From positions 1,550,001 to 1,614,000 of the forward strand of contig NZ_CP047591.1 of the NCBI RefSeq assembly GCF_010120715.1: DNA of 64,000 nt, in the 5' to 3' direction. The notes beneath the pieces are model-generated. The model did not search any database, was not told the DNA's origin, and saw only the letters and a list, made by a program, of their open reading frames with translations. Both the position numbers and the translations under genes were made by a program. Every line of letters starts with the position of its first letter. Within the stretch, counting starts at the first letter, position 1. The stretch is from Aminipila terrae. GTDB taxonomy: Bacteria; Bacillota; Clostridia; Peptostreptococcales; Anaerovoracaceae. Shown here one piece after another: positions 54,543-63,569 of this stretch.

Positions 54543-55964
54543 TCAAGCACCTCTCTCTTCTTCGAGCATCGGTTCTTCCGTATTATCTTCAGTCCAAACT
54601 GCATAACCAGTTACTGCACAGATAATAGCAAGTATTGGCGTAAACCATAATTGATAGGTATATATGTATGATTCTGTAATTGCAACGCCAAGTATACCGC
54701 CCATAGCAACAGCATTATTGCTCCACGGAAGTAAATAAGAAAAAATAGTTCCTGAATCCTCCAGAGTTCTGGACAAAACAGTAAGTTTTACTCCAAATTT
54801 TTTGTATTGCTCTTTAAACATTTCCCCAGGGAGTATAATAGATAAATATTGACTTCCAGTCAGACCATCAACCATCAATCCCGCAAAAAGATTCGTCATA
54901 ATTAAACTTTTTTTACCTCGAATAATCATGTGCAGCTTATTCATTATAGCCGTAGTTGTTCCAGTGCGCTGGAGAATTTCTCCTCCTCCCATAAGGAAAA
55001 ATACAAGTTCAACAACATCAAGCATGCTATAAATACCACCTCGGTTTAGTAAATCATCAACATTAGCTACTCCTGTTTGGATACTAAAACCCCCAGATAT
55101 AGATGAAGCTACGGTACTGATATTAAAACCTTGGACTGCTAAAGCTACAATTCCACCGACAATTGTTGTTAGGAGAAGTGCAATAACTGGTGGGACTTTT
55201 TTTACAATTAAAACAATCGTGGCGATTGGAACCAGCAGTAAAAATGGATTGATTACAAAGTATTTTTGTAAGGTATCCATAAACAGAACAACGTGGGTAG
55301 GGTCAAGAGTAGCATCATTATAACTTATGCCTAAATAAGCATAAACAGCGGCACTTGCAACAAAAATCGGTATGACTGTATAGCACATGGATTTTATATG
55401 ATCTAAAAGGTTTACCCCTGTAGCCACAACACATAGATTTGATGAATCGGCAAAAGGAGATAGCTTATTACCAAATATTGACCCAGAAAGAACCATTCCT
55501 GCAGTTAATGCAGGAGGAAAGCCCATACCAGCACCAATCCCCATAAGTGCCACACCCACGGTACCTGCTGTGGCAAAGGCGCTGCCAATAAAGAAAGAAA
55601 GTGCACATAAAAGCAAGAAGCCCGTAAGCAGGAAGAAGGCCGGGGATATAAATTTTAAACCATAAAAGATTAAAGTAGGAACAATACCACCAACAATCCA
55701 AGCCCCGATAAGAGCTCCTATTCCCATTAGAAGAACCATTATATCAACAGCTTTTCTCCCTCCGTCAAAAAAATATTCCAGTAATTCTTTAGCCTTATAC
55801 TTACATACTAGTATGAGTATTAAACCCATTAAGATAATTGCAAGCAAAAATGACATGTCTAAAGGCGCTTTATACAGGGCGCCACCAATACCCACGCAAC
55901 ATAAAATAATAAAAATATTAGTTATTGCAACACCAAACGGTACTGTTTTATTAGGACTATCCAT
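54543..55964 (-). CDS. nhaC: NhaC-family Na+/H+ antiporter
   Basis: 473 residues from the ATG at 55964 (AAAAGGAGG upstream). Eleven or so transmembrane segments are visible, with the NhaC motifs LSGSIFGNKLSPFADSSNL and VDGLTGSQYLSIILPGEMF. Members exchange Na+ with protons or, in some cases, organic acids (the MleN type). It shares a sigma-54 promoter and enhancer layout with ald, which suggests a link to alanine metabolism. The substrate is therefore uncertain. Confidence 0.9.
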   Translation of the reverse strand: MDSPNKTVPFGVAITNIFIILCCVGIGGALYKAPLDMSFLLAIILMGLILILVCKYKAKELLEYFFDGGRKAVDIMVLLMGIGALIGAWIVGGIVPTLIFYGLKFISPAFFLLTGFLLLCALSFFIGSAFATAGTVGVALMGIGAGMGFPPALTAGMVLSGSIFGNKLSPFADSSNLCVVATGVNLLDHIKSMCYTVIPIFVASAAVYAYLGISYNDATLDPTHVVLFMDTLQKYFVINPFLLLVPIATIVLIVKKVPPVIALLLTTIVGGIVALAVQGFNISTVASSISGGFSIQTGVANVDDLLNRGGIYSMLDVVELVFFLMGGGEILQRTGTTTAIMNKLHMIIRGKKSLIMTNLFAGLMVDGLTGSQYLSIILPGEMFKEQYKKFGVKLTVLSRTLEDSGTIFSYLLPWSNNAVAMGGILGVAITESYIYTYQLWFTPILAIICAVTGYAVWTEDNTEEPMLEEERGA

Positions 55965-56187
55965 ATTGTTGTTTCCTCCTTTTATTTTTAGTTCTTTAGT
56001 AAATAAAAAATACATTTAGGTTCTTCAAATTATTAACAAGATAATAGATTTAATAGGATATACACTTTTTCCAACCGAAAGCAAATTCTTTCCTCCTTTC
56101 AATGTCATACAGAAATGTAATGGTATTAAACTTTCACATATTTGTTCATTAACTTAACAAAGTAAAAGAATGTGTTATACTTGTTAT

Positions 56188-56206
56188 AAGCAACATATAT
56201 GCCAAA
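56188..56206 (-). promoter_or_regulatory. Sigma-54 promoter for nhaC
   Basis: On the minus strand TTTGGCATATATGTTGCTT has GG at -24 and GC at -12 with the required 12-base offset. It is about 225 bases before the nhaC ATG. Confidence 0.8.
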
Positions 56207-56315
56207 CCATTTTATTGTTAGAAAGCCTTAAAAACCAACACTTACAAGGAGATTAAAAAAATCCAAATATAGGTTTGCTCAATTATTAGCACTAAAAATA
56301 TAAAATTAAAAAAAA

Positions 56316-56363
56316 ACGCCAAGTAAATGGCGTTTTTTGATTAAAACGACAATTCAATGTCGC
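56316..56363. promoter_or_regulatory. Pair of enhancer palindromes upstream of nhaC
   Basis: ACGCCA-AGTAAA-TGGCGT (56316-56333) and ACGACA-ATTCAA-TGTCGC (56346-56363) are 18-bp palindromes centred 30 bp apart. They lie about 110-175 bases upstream of the sigma-54 promoter, a normal distance for an activator site. Their layout equals that before ald (59386-59433). The first also has A- and T-runs and could double as a terminator of the upstream regulator gene. Confidence 0.7.
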
Positions 56364-56423
56364 CTCATACTAAAACAATAACAGAATCAAGCTTGGGGGA
56401 AGAGATTATCTTTATTTCTGGGG

Positions 56424-57842
56424 CTACTTATAATTCTCTATACCCAGCTTATCAATTCTGAATTTTAAAGTCTGACGGGGCATACAAAGCATCTCTGCTG
56501 CACGGGAAACATTACCATTGGATAAACTCAGGGCATTGATGATATGTTCTCTTTCTACCTTTTCCAAGGTCTCCTTCAATGGAGTTCCAAAGTGAGCCGG
56601 TGTCTCCAGGCCAACCATACTATCTATGCTATTTTCTCCCATATTAATTAGTTCCATTAAATAGGCTGGAAGATTTTTGGTGGTCAAAGTTGCTTCTTCT
56701 GAGACATTCACCATAGATTCAATTACATGCCGTAATTCTCTGACATTACCCGGCCAATGATACTTTTGAAGGACTTTTCTTAAGTTAGGAGATAGTTTAA
56801 AAACATGATTATGACATTTACTATTAAAGTGATTTAAAAAATAATTGATATATAAAGAGATGTCTTCGGTTCTCTCTCGTAGAGGAGTCAGATAAATTAC
56901 ATTACTGCTTAAGCGGTAAAACAGATCTTCCCTTAATAGATTATCTTTGATTAACTGCATGGGATTTTTGTTCATAGCAGCAATGACTTTTACATTTACA
57001 CTCTTCTCGGAGACGCTGCCAACAGGTCTGACTTTTCCATCCTGTAGTACCCTAAGCAGTTTTGGTTGTAGATGTACAGGCATTGAATTAAGTTCGTCGA
57101 GAAATAGTATTCCTCCATCAGCCATCTCAAACAAGCCCACTCTGTTTTCGGCCCCTGTAAAGGCCCCTTTCACAGACCCAAAGAGAATGGAGTCAAACAA
57201 CGTTTCTGGTATAGCTGCACAATTTTGGGCAATATACTTCCCTTTACGAGTTTTGTTGCTATTAACCATTGCTTTAACAAACAGCTCCTTACCCGTTCCT
57301 GTTTCTCCATATATTAATGTTGGGTTATCTTCAAATGCATATATTTTAGCTTTGCGTATTTGTTCCAGCATGCCGGTGCTCTTTGTGATTATACTATCAA
57401 AGCTGATATCATCACTTGTTGTTTTATTAGGCTGACTGGAATAAGTTCGAGGTAAGGTTTTATTAGGACACTCCAAGTCACCTACAGAAGTGATATCCTG
57501 TGAAAGTTCAATTGCACCGATAACTTTTCCAAACCGTATGATAGGAAAGGTAATATTATTTGTAGTATATACTTTTCCTGTCATATCGCTAAAGGTCTGA
57601 CCTTCACGAATAACGGTTTTACCATATTGAAGTACTTGAACCATAGCGCTTTCGTCGTGGTCAAGGTTAGGGTACAGTTCAAAATACCGTTTGTTGTTAT
57701 ATGCCGTATACTCATTTTCATTGAATCCGAAGCGACTGCCAAAATGGGGATTGAATCTGGTAGTATAAATAATATTATAATTCTTATCAACGAACATCAT
57801 TGAGTCAACATATTTGAAGATATCTTTCGGATTAATAGCCAT
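56424..57842 (-). CDS. Sigma-54-dependent regulator with PAS domain (ald/nhaC)
   Basis: 472 residues. A PAS-like sensor is at about 5-115 (YVDSMMFVDKNYNIIYTTRF...GKVIGAIELSQDIT). The AAA+ domain has Walker A GETGTGKEL, the sigma-54 contact loop GAFTGA and Walker B GGILFLDELNSM. The C-terminal Fis-type helix-turn-helix is NGNVSRAAEMLCMPRQTLKFRIDKL. It lies between nhaC and ald. Both carry sigma-54 promoters and matching palindrome pairs, so this protein is the likely activator of both. The signal bound by the PAS domain is unknown. Confidence 0.92.
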   Translation of the reverse strand: MAINPKDIFKYVDSMMFVDKNYNIIYTTRFNPHFGSRFGFNENEYTAYNNKRYFELYPNLDHDESAMVQVLQYGKTVIREGQTFSDMTGKVYTTNNITFPIIRFGKVIGAIELSQDITSVGDLECPNKTLPRTYSSQPNKTTSDDISFDSIITKSTGMLEQIRKAKIYAFEDNPTLIYGETGTGKELFVKAMVNSNKTRKGKYIAQNCAAIPETLFDSILFGSVKGAFTGAENRVGLFEMADGGILFLDELNSMPVHLQPKLLRVLQDGKVRPVGSVSEKSVNVKVIAAMNKNPMQLIKDNLLREDLFYRLSSNVIYLTPLRERTEDISLYINYFLNHFNSKCHNHVFKLSPNLRKVLQKYHWPGNVRELRHVIESMVNVSEEATLTTKNLPAYLMELINMGENSIDSMVGLETPAHFGTPLKETLEKVEREHIINALSLSNGNVSRAAEMLCMPRQTLKFRIDKLGIENYK

Positions 57843-58053
57843 AATGATTGTTTGAACCTTTGCATAAGGAAGATTTAACTTTCCCTACACATTTCCTTTC
57901 TTTTGAATCTCGCAAACTTATAGTATGTACACCTTTATATTATAACATTTTTAATAGAATAGCAGCAATAATGGCCAAAAAGGAAACTCTGGCCATAATT
58001 ACTGCTATATTTTTACATTATTAAGTTGTTTTAAATTAAAGCTATTTCAATAA

Positions 58054-59169
58054 TTAGATTCCTAATACTTCTTCAGGTGTCTTGTATGGCCTGTTTTGCT
58101 TTAAAGCGGTTTCTTTCAATGTTAGTGAACCCGTATAAAAGCATAGTCCTTTTCGTAGTACTGGATTTTCCTTTAAAGCAGTTTCATAGCCTTTATCTGC
58201 AATTTCAAGGGTGAAAGGTAGGGAATGATTGCAGAGAGAAACACTTGCCGCCTGGGAAAATGCAGAAGGAATATTGTCAACACAATAATGCATGATACCT
58301 TCTTCAGAATAAACCGGATTATCATGGGATGTGGAATGGCAGGTTTCAATTGCTCCATTGTCATCACAGGATACGTCTACAATTAAAGAATTAGTTTTCA
58401 TAAGTTTTAACATTTTCCTATCAATTAAATGATCTTTTCTCCATTTTGGCCAGAGAATGCAATTTATTATTACATCAGAGTTTGTTAAAGCATTTAGTAA
58501 ATTTGTCTGGTCAGAGTATAAAAGTTCAATATTAGAAGGAAGAACTTCTTTTGCCTTCTTAAGCTTCTCAAGATCAATATCTAAAATTACAACTTTATTA
58601 CCGAAAGAAGCTGCAAGTTCTGCTGCTCCCATTCCTGCAGCACCTGCTCCAATTATAGTTATCTGTGGTGTTTGCACACCAGGGATTCTGGCTAGCAGAA
58701 TACCTTTTCCTCCATGAACTTTTTGAGAAAAATGGCAGGCAGCTAAGAAACCTCCCTTTCCTGCAAATTCACTCATAGGGCTTAAAAGAGGAAAATTCCC
58801 TTTTCCTTCTTCAATGTCTTCATAAGAAATGCCAATAACTTTTGAATTTAAAAATGCATCTGTCTCTTCTGGATGAGCATTAGAATGGATATAGGTAAAA
58901 ACAATAAGGTTTTCCCTCAAATACTTATACTCTTCTGGAAAGAATTCTTTTACCTTGTAAATCATTTCAGATTGGGAGAACAATTCATCTTTTGATACAA
59001 TTTTTGCGCCGGCTTTTTCATATTCTTCATTTTGCATATTGCTGCCTATACCTGCATCTTTTTCAACCAGCACAATATGGCCACGGCTGGTTAAAGTCTG
59101 AACACCAGCAGGAGTTGCTGCAACTCTGTATTCGTTGGGTTTAATTTCCTTTGGTACTCCAATAATCAT
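58054..59169 (-). CDS. ald: Alanine dehydrogenase
   Basis: 371 residues from the ATG at 59169 (AAAGGAGAG upstream); the start MIIGVPKEIKPNEYRVA is the family's. Features include GKGGFLAACHFSQKVHGGKG, the NAD-binding TIIGAGAAGMGAAELA and VDVSCDDNGAIETCHSTSHDNP. It interconverts L-alanine and pyruvate with NAD. In an amino-acid fermenter it feeds alanine into the Stickland reactions. A sigma-54 promoter with a palindrome pair controls it. Confidence 0.96.
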   Translation of the reverse strand: MIIGVPKEIKPNEYRVAATPAGVQTLTSRGHIVLVEKDAGIGSNMQNEEYEKAGAKIVSKDELFSQSEMIYKVKEFFPEEYKYLRENLIVFTYIHSNAHPEETDAFLNSKVIGISYEDIEEGKGNFPLLSPMSEFAGKGGFLAACHFSQKVHGGKGILLARIPGVQTPQITIIGAGAAGMGAAELAASFGNKVVILDIDLEKLKKAKEVLPSNIELLYSDQTNLLNALTNSDVIINCILWPKWRKDHLIDRKMLKLMKTNSLIVDVSCDDNGAIETCHSTSHDNPVYSEEGIMHYCVDNIPSAFSQAASVSLCNHSLPFTLEIADKGYETALKENPVLRKGLCFYTGSLTLKETALKQNRPYKTPEEVLGI

Positions 59170-59257
59170 TTTAATCTCTCCTTTTAATATAAAATATGGG
59201 CTCATTAGCACCGACAGATTCATTCAATAGCTTTAGGAATCTGTTATAATTTGTAAT

Positions 59258-59276
59258 TAGCAACATATGTGCCAAT
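59258..59276 (-). promoter_or_regulatory. Sigma-54 promoter for ald
   Basis: On the minus strand TTGGCACATATGTTGCTAA matches the -24/-12 consensus, including the full TTGGCAC and TTGC blocks. It is about 90 bases before the ald ATG. Confidence 0.88.
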
Positions 59277-59385
59277 GGTTTTTGCTATAAAAAAGATTGA
59301 AAAATCAACAGTTTGGAAATATGGAAAAATTCGAATATCGTGCATTGCTCGATTCTTAGCACTAAAGATATAAATGGTTATAAAA

Positions 59386-59433
59386 GTGACAAATAAATGG
59401 CACTTTTAAATCAAAGTGACAATTCTATGTCAT
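59386..59433. promoter_or_regulatory. Pair of enhancer palindromes upstream of ald
   Basis: GTGACA-AATAAA-TGGCAC (59386-59403) and GTGACA-ATTCTA-TGTCAT (59416-59433) are 18-bp palindromes centred 30 bp apart, the same as in front of nhaC. A shared TTAGCACTAAA lies between palindromes and promoter in both places (56286 and 59356 regions). They are probably bound by the regulator at 56424-57842. Confidence 0.75.
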
Positions 59434-59556
59434 CTGGTACTTTTAAAGGAGAGAAAAAGTTACTACTAATTTTTAATATAGTAATTTTGTTTTAAACCCA
59501 TTAATATAATTATTGTATATAGTTGTAGGTAAATAAAGAAAAAACGGGGTGAGACT

Positions 59557-60186
59557 TTGGAGGATACCATAAATTCCAAGGATTACTGGAATATAAGATT
59601 TAAAGGGGACTGGCAGGAAGCTGAAGGCGTAGAGCAAACGGAATTCTTTGGTAATATAATCTGCGAATTTCTGCCTCAGTGGCTGACCGAACAAATTAAA
59701 GAAAATCATTTTAATATTTGTGATATGGGCTGTGCTTTAGGCGGAGCTGTGAAAATTATATCAGAGCAGTTAAAATGCAAAGTCCAGGGATACGATTTCT
59801 CGGAAGAAGCTATTAAAATAGCCAGGGAACTTTACCCGGATTATGAATTTAATGTTCTGGATTTAAATTACATACCAGAAGAATTTAAATGTGACATATC
59901 AATTTGTTCAAATGTCCTTGAGCATTTTGAAGACCCTTGGAACATTGTAAATAATCTAATGAAAGTTACAAATAAATATGTAATTCTGCTGTGTCCATAT
60001 CAGGAGAAGCTGGAAGTAGATGAACATGTCTACTATTTTTCTGATGAGGTTATTCCTGTTCGTATAAGTGGATATAATCTTGTTCATAAAAGTGTGATAG
60101 ATGCAGAGGCTAAAACCCCCACTTATTATCCTGGCATGGAAATTCTATTAATCTATGCCAGAATGGTACAGTTAAGGAATGTATAA
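59557..60186 (+). CDS. Class I SAM-dependent methyltransferase
   Basis: 209 residues with a TTG start after GGGGTGAG. The SAM motif I is ICDMGCALGGAVKII (about 48-62), followed by GYDFSEEAIKIAREL and the post-motif CSNVLEHFEDP. The fold resembles small-molecule methyltransferases of the Methyltransf_11/23 class. The substrate is unknown. It lies between the ald enhancer and the ord-side regulator and has no obvious partner. Confidence 0.85.
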   Translation: MEDTINSKDYWNIRFKGDWQEAEGVEQTEFFGNIICEFLPQWLTEQIKENHFNICDMGCALGGAVKIISEQLKCKVQGYDFSEEAIKIARELYPDYEFNVLDLNYIPEEFKCDISICSNVLEHFEDPWNIVNNLMKVTNKYVILLCPYQEKLEVDEHVYYFSDEVIPVRISGYNLVHKSVIDAEAKTPTYYPGMEILLIYARMVQLRNV

Positions 60187-60230
60187 TTTCAAAAGATGTA
60201 TTGGTGTTTAAAGAAATAGTTTTAAAACAG

Positions 60231-60248
60231 ATGCAAATTTATTTGCAC
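60231..60248. promoter_or_regulatory. Enhancer-type palindrome upstream of the ord-side regulator
   Basis: ATGCAA-ATTTAT-TTGCAC closely matches the two GTGCAA-N6-TTGC sites before ord. It lies 79 bases before the regulator ATG, suggesting that the regulator controls its own gene. No -24/-12 promoter was seen between it and the gene. Confidence 0.65.
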
Positions 60249-60326
60249 TTGTTTTTTTTTTGCTGTAGAATAGTATTGAAATATTCATTTTTAATAGTAG
60301 CCGCAGAAAATTTACAAGGGGGAGAA

Positions 60327-61718
60327 ATGAACGCAAAGCAATATGAAAAGATTATACAGGAGCTTGCCAATATTATTGACGAGGGCATTCATATAGTAAA
60401 CGTGGAAGGTAAGAGTATCATTTATAATCAGGCTATGGCTAACCTTGAAAAAACCAACAGAGAAGATGTTATAGGTAAACCTTTCAGGGTTGTTTTCTCT
60501 CATATACCTGAAGGAGAAAGTACTCTGTTAAGGGCTCTGAGGCAGGCTGAACCTACATTAAATAAGCAGCAGACCTATTTAAACCGTTATGGAAAGGAAA
60601 TAACTACGGTAAATACTACTATTCCCATTATAGATGACTCTGGAAAAGTTGTAGCGGCCCTTGAGATAGCCAAGGATATAACTGACTTTAAAGCCATGTC
60701 CAATACAATCTTAGAGCTTCAAAGAGAAGCCATTCCAGAACATAAAGTTACTATTCCTAAAATAAGAAAATATAGTTTTAAAGATATAATCGGGCAAAAC
60801 AGACGATTAAAACATCAGCTTGATATTGCTGCAAGGGCCTCTAAAACAGATGCGGCAGTTTTTATATATGGAGAAACGGGTACTGGTAAAGAGTTAATGG
60901 CACAAAGCATTCATTTTAACAGTGCCAGAAGGAGTAAACCTTTTCTTGCACAAAACTGTGCAGCATTACCGGAAAGTTTACTGGAGGGAATTCTTTTTGG
61001 TACTGCCAGAGGTGGATTTACGGGGGCCGTAGATCGTGCAGGGCTTTTTGAGCAGGCCAATGGGGGAACACTTCTTTTGGATGAGATAAGTGCCATGCCT
61101 TATGAGTTGCAAAGTAAATTACTGCGTGTACTTCAGGAGGATTACATAAGGCGTGTAGGGGGAAGCCGGGATATTCCTATTGATGTAAGAATTATTGCTA
61201 CCGTAAATGAAACCCCGGAAAAACTTATAAACAGTGGACTTTTGCGAAAGGATTTGTATTATAGGTTAAACATTATAAATATAAGCATTCCATCTCTCAG
61301 GGAGCGCAAAGATGATATCCCTATACTGGTTGAGCATTTCCTTGAAAAGCATAATAAAAGATTCCAGAAGGAAGTGTGGATGCTATCAGAAGGGGCTCTG
61401 GAGAAACTTGAAAATTATGATTATCCCGGTAATGTGAGAGAGCTGGAAAATTTGATAATGTCTGCAGTATCCTTGTCAGACAGAGAACATGTGCTTACAG
61501 AAAAATACCTTCAGATGCCTAAAGAGGTTGAAATTGCTAATGTCGAGGCGGATTATGATCCTGAACTGATGAGCATAGATCAATACCTGGAATTCTTAGA
61601 AATAAATATTATAAAGGAAAAGATGGCAGATTTCGGAGGTAATATTTCGAAAACCGCTGAAGTGTTAGGAATTAAAAGGCAGACTTTGCAGCATAAAATA
61701 AAAAAGTATCAGATTTAA
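60327..61718 (+). CDS. Sigma-54-dependent regulator with PAS domain (ornithine genes)
   Basis: 463 residues from the ATG at 60327 (GGGGGAG upstream). PAS domain at about 10-120 (IVNVEGKSIIYNQAMANLEKTNREDVIGKPF). The AAA+ domain has Walker A GETGTGKEL and the sigma-54 loop reads GGFTGA rather than GAFTGA. The Fis-type helix-turn-helix is at the end (GGNISKTAEVLGIKRQTLQHKIKKYQI). It lies 333 bases before ord, which has a perfect sigma-54 promoter. It is the likely activator of ornithine degradation. Confidence 0.93.
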   Translation: MNAKQYEKIIQELANIIDEGIHIVNVEGKSIIYNQAMANLEKTNREDVIGKPFRVVFSHIPEGESTLLRALRQAEPTLNKQQTYLNRYGKEITTVNTTIPIIDDSGKVVAALEIAKDITDFKAMSNTILELQREAIPEHKVTIPKIRKYSFKDIIGQNRRLKHQLDIAARASKTDAAVFIYGETGTGKELMAQSIHFNSARRSKPFLAQNCAALPESLLEGILFGTARGGFTGAVDRAGLFEQANGGTLLLDEISAMPYELQSKLLRVLQEDYIRRVGGSRDIPIDVRIIATVNETPEKLINSGLLRKDLYYRLNIINISIPSLRERKDDIPILVEHFLEKHNKRFQKEVWMLSEGALEKLENYDYPGNVRELENLIMSAVSLSDREHVLTEKYLQMPKEVEIANVEADYDPELMSIDQYLEFLEINIIKEKMADFGGNISKTAEVLGIKRQTLQHKIKKYQI

Positions 61719-61777
61719 TATAATAATTGGAGCATGATTGTACAAAAGACGGTAAGAATACAGCACAAAAGTTAAAA

Positions 61778-61818
61778 GTGCAAATATATTTGCTGTAGAC
61801 GTGCAAATATATTTGCAC
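61778..61818. promoter_or_regulatory. Two enhancer palindromes before ord
   Basis: GTGCAAATATATTTGC (61778-61793, with TG following) and GTGCAAATATATTTGCAC (61801-61818, perfect) are centred about 23 bp apart and 95-130 bases upstream of the sigma-54 promoter. They are distinct from the GTGACA type near ald. Confidence 0.8.
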
Positions 61819-61911
61819 TTTAGGATGATAATACAGAAAATTTATAAATTTTAGAAAAGCTTTGGCGAAATAAAACGTAGAAATGTTGGAATTTAGCCAT
61901 TGCTTTTTTGT

Positions 61912-61927
61912 TGGCACGGAACTTGCT
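61912..61927 (+). promoter_or_regulatory. Sigma-54 promoter for ord-ort
   Basis: TGGCACGGAACTTGCT is a perfect -24/-12 match. It lies 125 bases before the ord ATG. Confidence 0.92.
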
Positions 61928-62051
61928 TTATATATAAGTGTTGCGCGGCAATGTCTGGAATTAATTTCAGAACATTACCAAGGCATAATAAATTTTTTAA
62001 CAAATTTAAAAATGAATCTAATATTTATTGGAATGAAAGGGAGAGTATGTT

Positions 62052-63113
62052 ATGAAAAATGTAAAAGTAATTCTCTGGGGTCTTGGAGCTATGGGCGGCG
62101 GTATCGGAAAGATGCTGACTAAGAAAGAAGGCGTTGATATTGTTGGTGCAATTGATATCGGAGCAAAATTAGGAAAGAGCCTGTATGATGTTGTTCCTGG
62201 CATTGAAAGAGGAAACAGAGAAGATGTTATCGTTGGTACAGCAGAAGATGTAATTAAGCCAGGTGCTGCTGACATCGTAGTTGTATGCACAGATTCTTTT
62301 ACAAGCAAAGTATATGACAAATTAGTGTTTGTTATGGAAAGAGGAATGAACGTTATTACTTCCGCAGAAGAAATGGCATTCCCTCAGGCACAGGAACCAG
62401 AACTTGCAGCAAAATTAGATGAAATTGCTAAGAAAAATGGCGTAACAGTACTTGGAACAGGAATCAATCCTGGTCTTATCATGGACTTATTGGTAATTTT
62501 ATGGACAGGTGCTTGCGAAACAGTTGATCATATTGTATCAAGAAGAGTTAACAGCTTATCTCCATTCGGACCTGCTGTAATGGAAGAACAGGGTATCGGT
62601 ATGGAAGTTGAAGAATTCAACAAGAAAAAGGCAGACGGAACAATGGCAGGACACGTTGGATTTGCTGAATCAGTAGGAATGATTACAACTGCATTAGGTT
62701 GGAAGCTTGATAAGTTTGAGCAGGATATGGAACCAATCGTAACAGATGTAGACAGAAAATCACCTTATGGCTTTGCTAAAGCAGGTCAGGTTGCCGGCGT
62801 AGCAATGAAGGGCTGGGGATATGTTGATGGAGAAATGAAGATTGAAATGGATCACCCACAACAGATTGAACCAGAACAGGTTGGCGTACATACAGGTGAC
62901 TATGTAGAAATCAAAGGTATTCCACCAGTAAATATGTGCAATACTCCTGAAATTGAAGGCGGAATCGGAACAATGGCTATGATTCTTAACACAATTCCAC
63001 ACGTGATTAATGCAAGACCAGGCCTAAAAACTATGATTGATATTCCAGTACCTAGAGCAATCATGGGAGATATGAGAGACCAGATTTGCGAAGAATGCAA
63101 AATTGTAAAATAA
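62052..63113 (+). CDS. ord: 2,4-diaminopentanoate dehydrogenase
   Basis: 353 residues. The N-terminal NAD(P)-binding VILWGLGAMGGGIGKMLTKK and the family-typical VLGTGINPGLIMDLLVI and SPYGFAKAGQVAGVAMKG fit Ord of the ornithine pathway. It oxidatively deaminates 2,4-diaminopentanoate to 2-amino-4-oxopentanoate. ortA and ortB follow. Expression is by the sigma-54 promoter upstream. Codon use is more GC- and A-balanced than its neighbours, as in a highly expressed gene. Confidence 0.95.
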   Translation: MKNVKVILWGLGAMGGGIGKMLTKKEGVDIVGAIDIGAKLGKSLYDVVPGIERGNREDVIVGTAEDVIKPGAADIVVVCTDSFTSKVYDKLVFVMERGMNVITSAEEMAFPQAQEPELAAKLDEIAKKNGVTVLGTGINPGLIMDLLVILWTGACETVDHIVSRRVNSLSPFGPAVMEEQGIGMEVEEFNKKKADGTMAGHVGFAESVGMITTALGWKLDKFEQDMEPIVTDVDRKSPYGFAKAGQVAGVAMKGWGYVDGEMKIEMDHPQQIEPEQVGVHTGDYVEIKGIPPVNMCNTPEIEGGIGTMAMILNTIPHVINARPGLKTMIDIPVPRAIMGDMRDQICEECKIVK

Positions 63114-63212
63114 TTAAATTGATTAACAAGTTGAGTGTATAAAATAACTAAATGATACTAAATAGTATTAAGTAATTGAGAATAAAAAATTGAAAAATTG
63201 AAAACATTGTTC

Positions 63213-63243
63213 AGGACACTCTTGGGATCGGCAGGAGTGTCCT
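63213..63243 (+). other. 9-bp hairpin between ord and ortA
   Basis: AGGACACTC (63213-63221) pairs perfectly with GAGTGTCCT (63235-63243). No T-run follows (TATACAAT), so it is not a full terminator. It may stabilise the ord message or reduce readthrough into ortA. Confidence 0.6.
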
Positions 63244-63269
63244 ATACAATATAAAAAGGAGAAGCGAAA

Positions 63270-63569
63270 ATGGTTAAAAAAGGAGAATGGGTAAGAATCC
63301 ACTCGACTGTATTAAAAGCCGAAGAAAGAACTGCAAAGCTTCCTGAGGACACAAAAGGCTGCCCTCTTGAAATGTGGACAAAAGGATTTTTACAAGAAGA
63401 TGCAGAAATAGGTGATGTAGTAACAGTAATGACTGCATCAAACCGAATGGAAAAAGGAACGCTTATAGAAGTAAATCCATATTGGAAACATAGCTATGGC
63501 ACGTTTATCCCTGAGCTGGTTCAGATTGATAAGCAGTTAAGAGAAATCATGTTCGGAGGTGACAAATAA
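63270..63569 (+). CDS. ortA: 2-amino-4-oxopentanoate thiolase subunit OrtA
   Basis: 99 residues, the normal size for the small subunit. It begins MVKKGEWVRIHSTVLKAEERTAKLPEDT and has the KGCPLEMWTKGFL segment. With OrtB it splits 2-amino-4-oxopentanoate with CoA into alanine and acetyl-CoA. AAAGGAG precedes the ATG, and the stop overlaps ortB. Confidence 0.95.
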   Translation: MVKKGEWVRIHSTVLKAEERTAKLPEDTKGCPLEMWTKGFLQEDAEIGDVVTVMTASNRMEKGTLIEVNPYWKHSYGTFIPELVQIDKQLREIMFGGDK

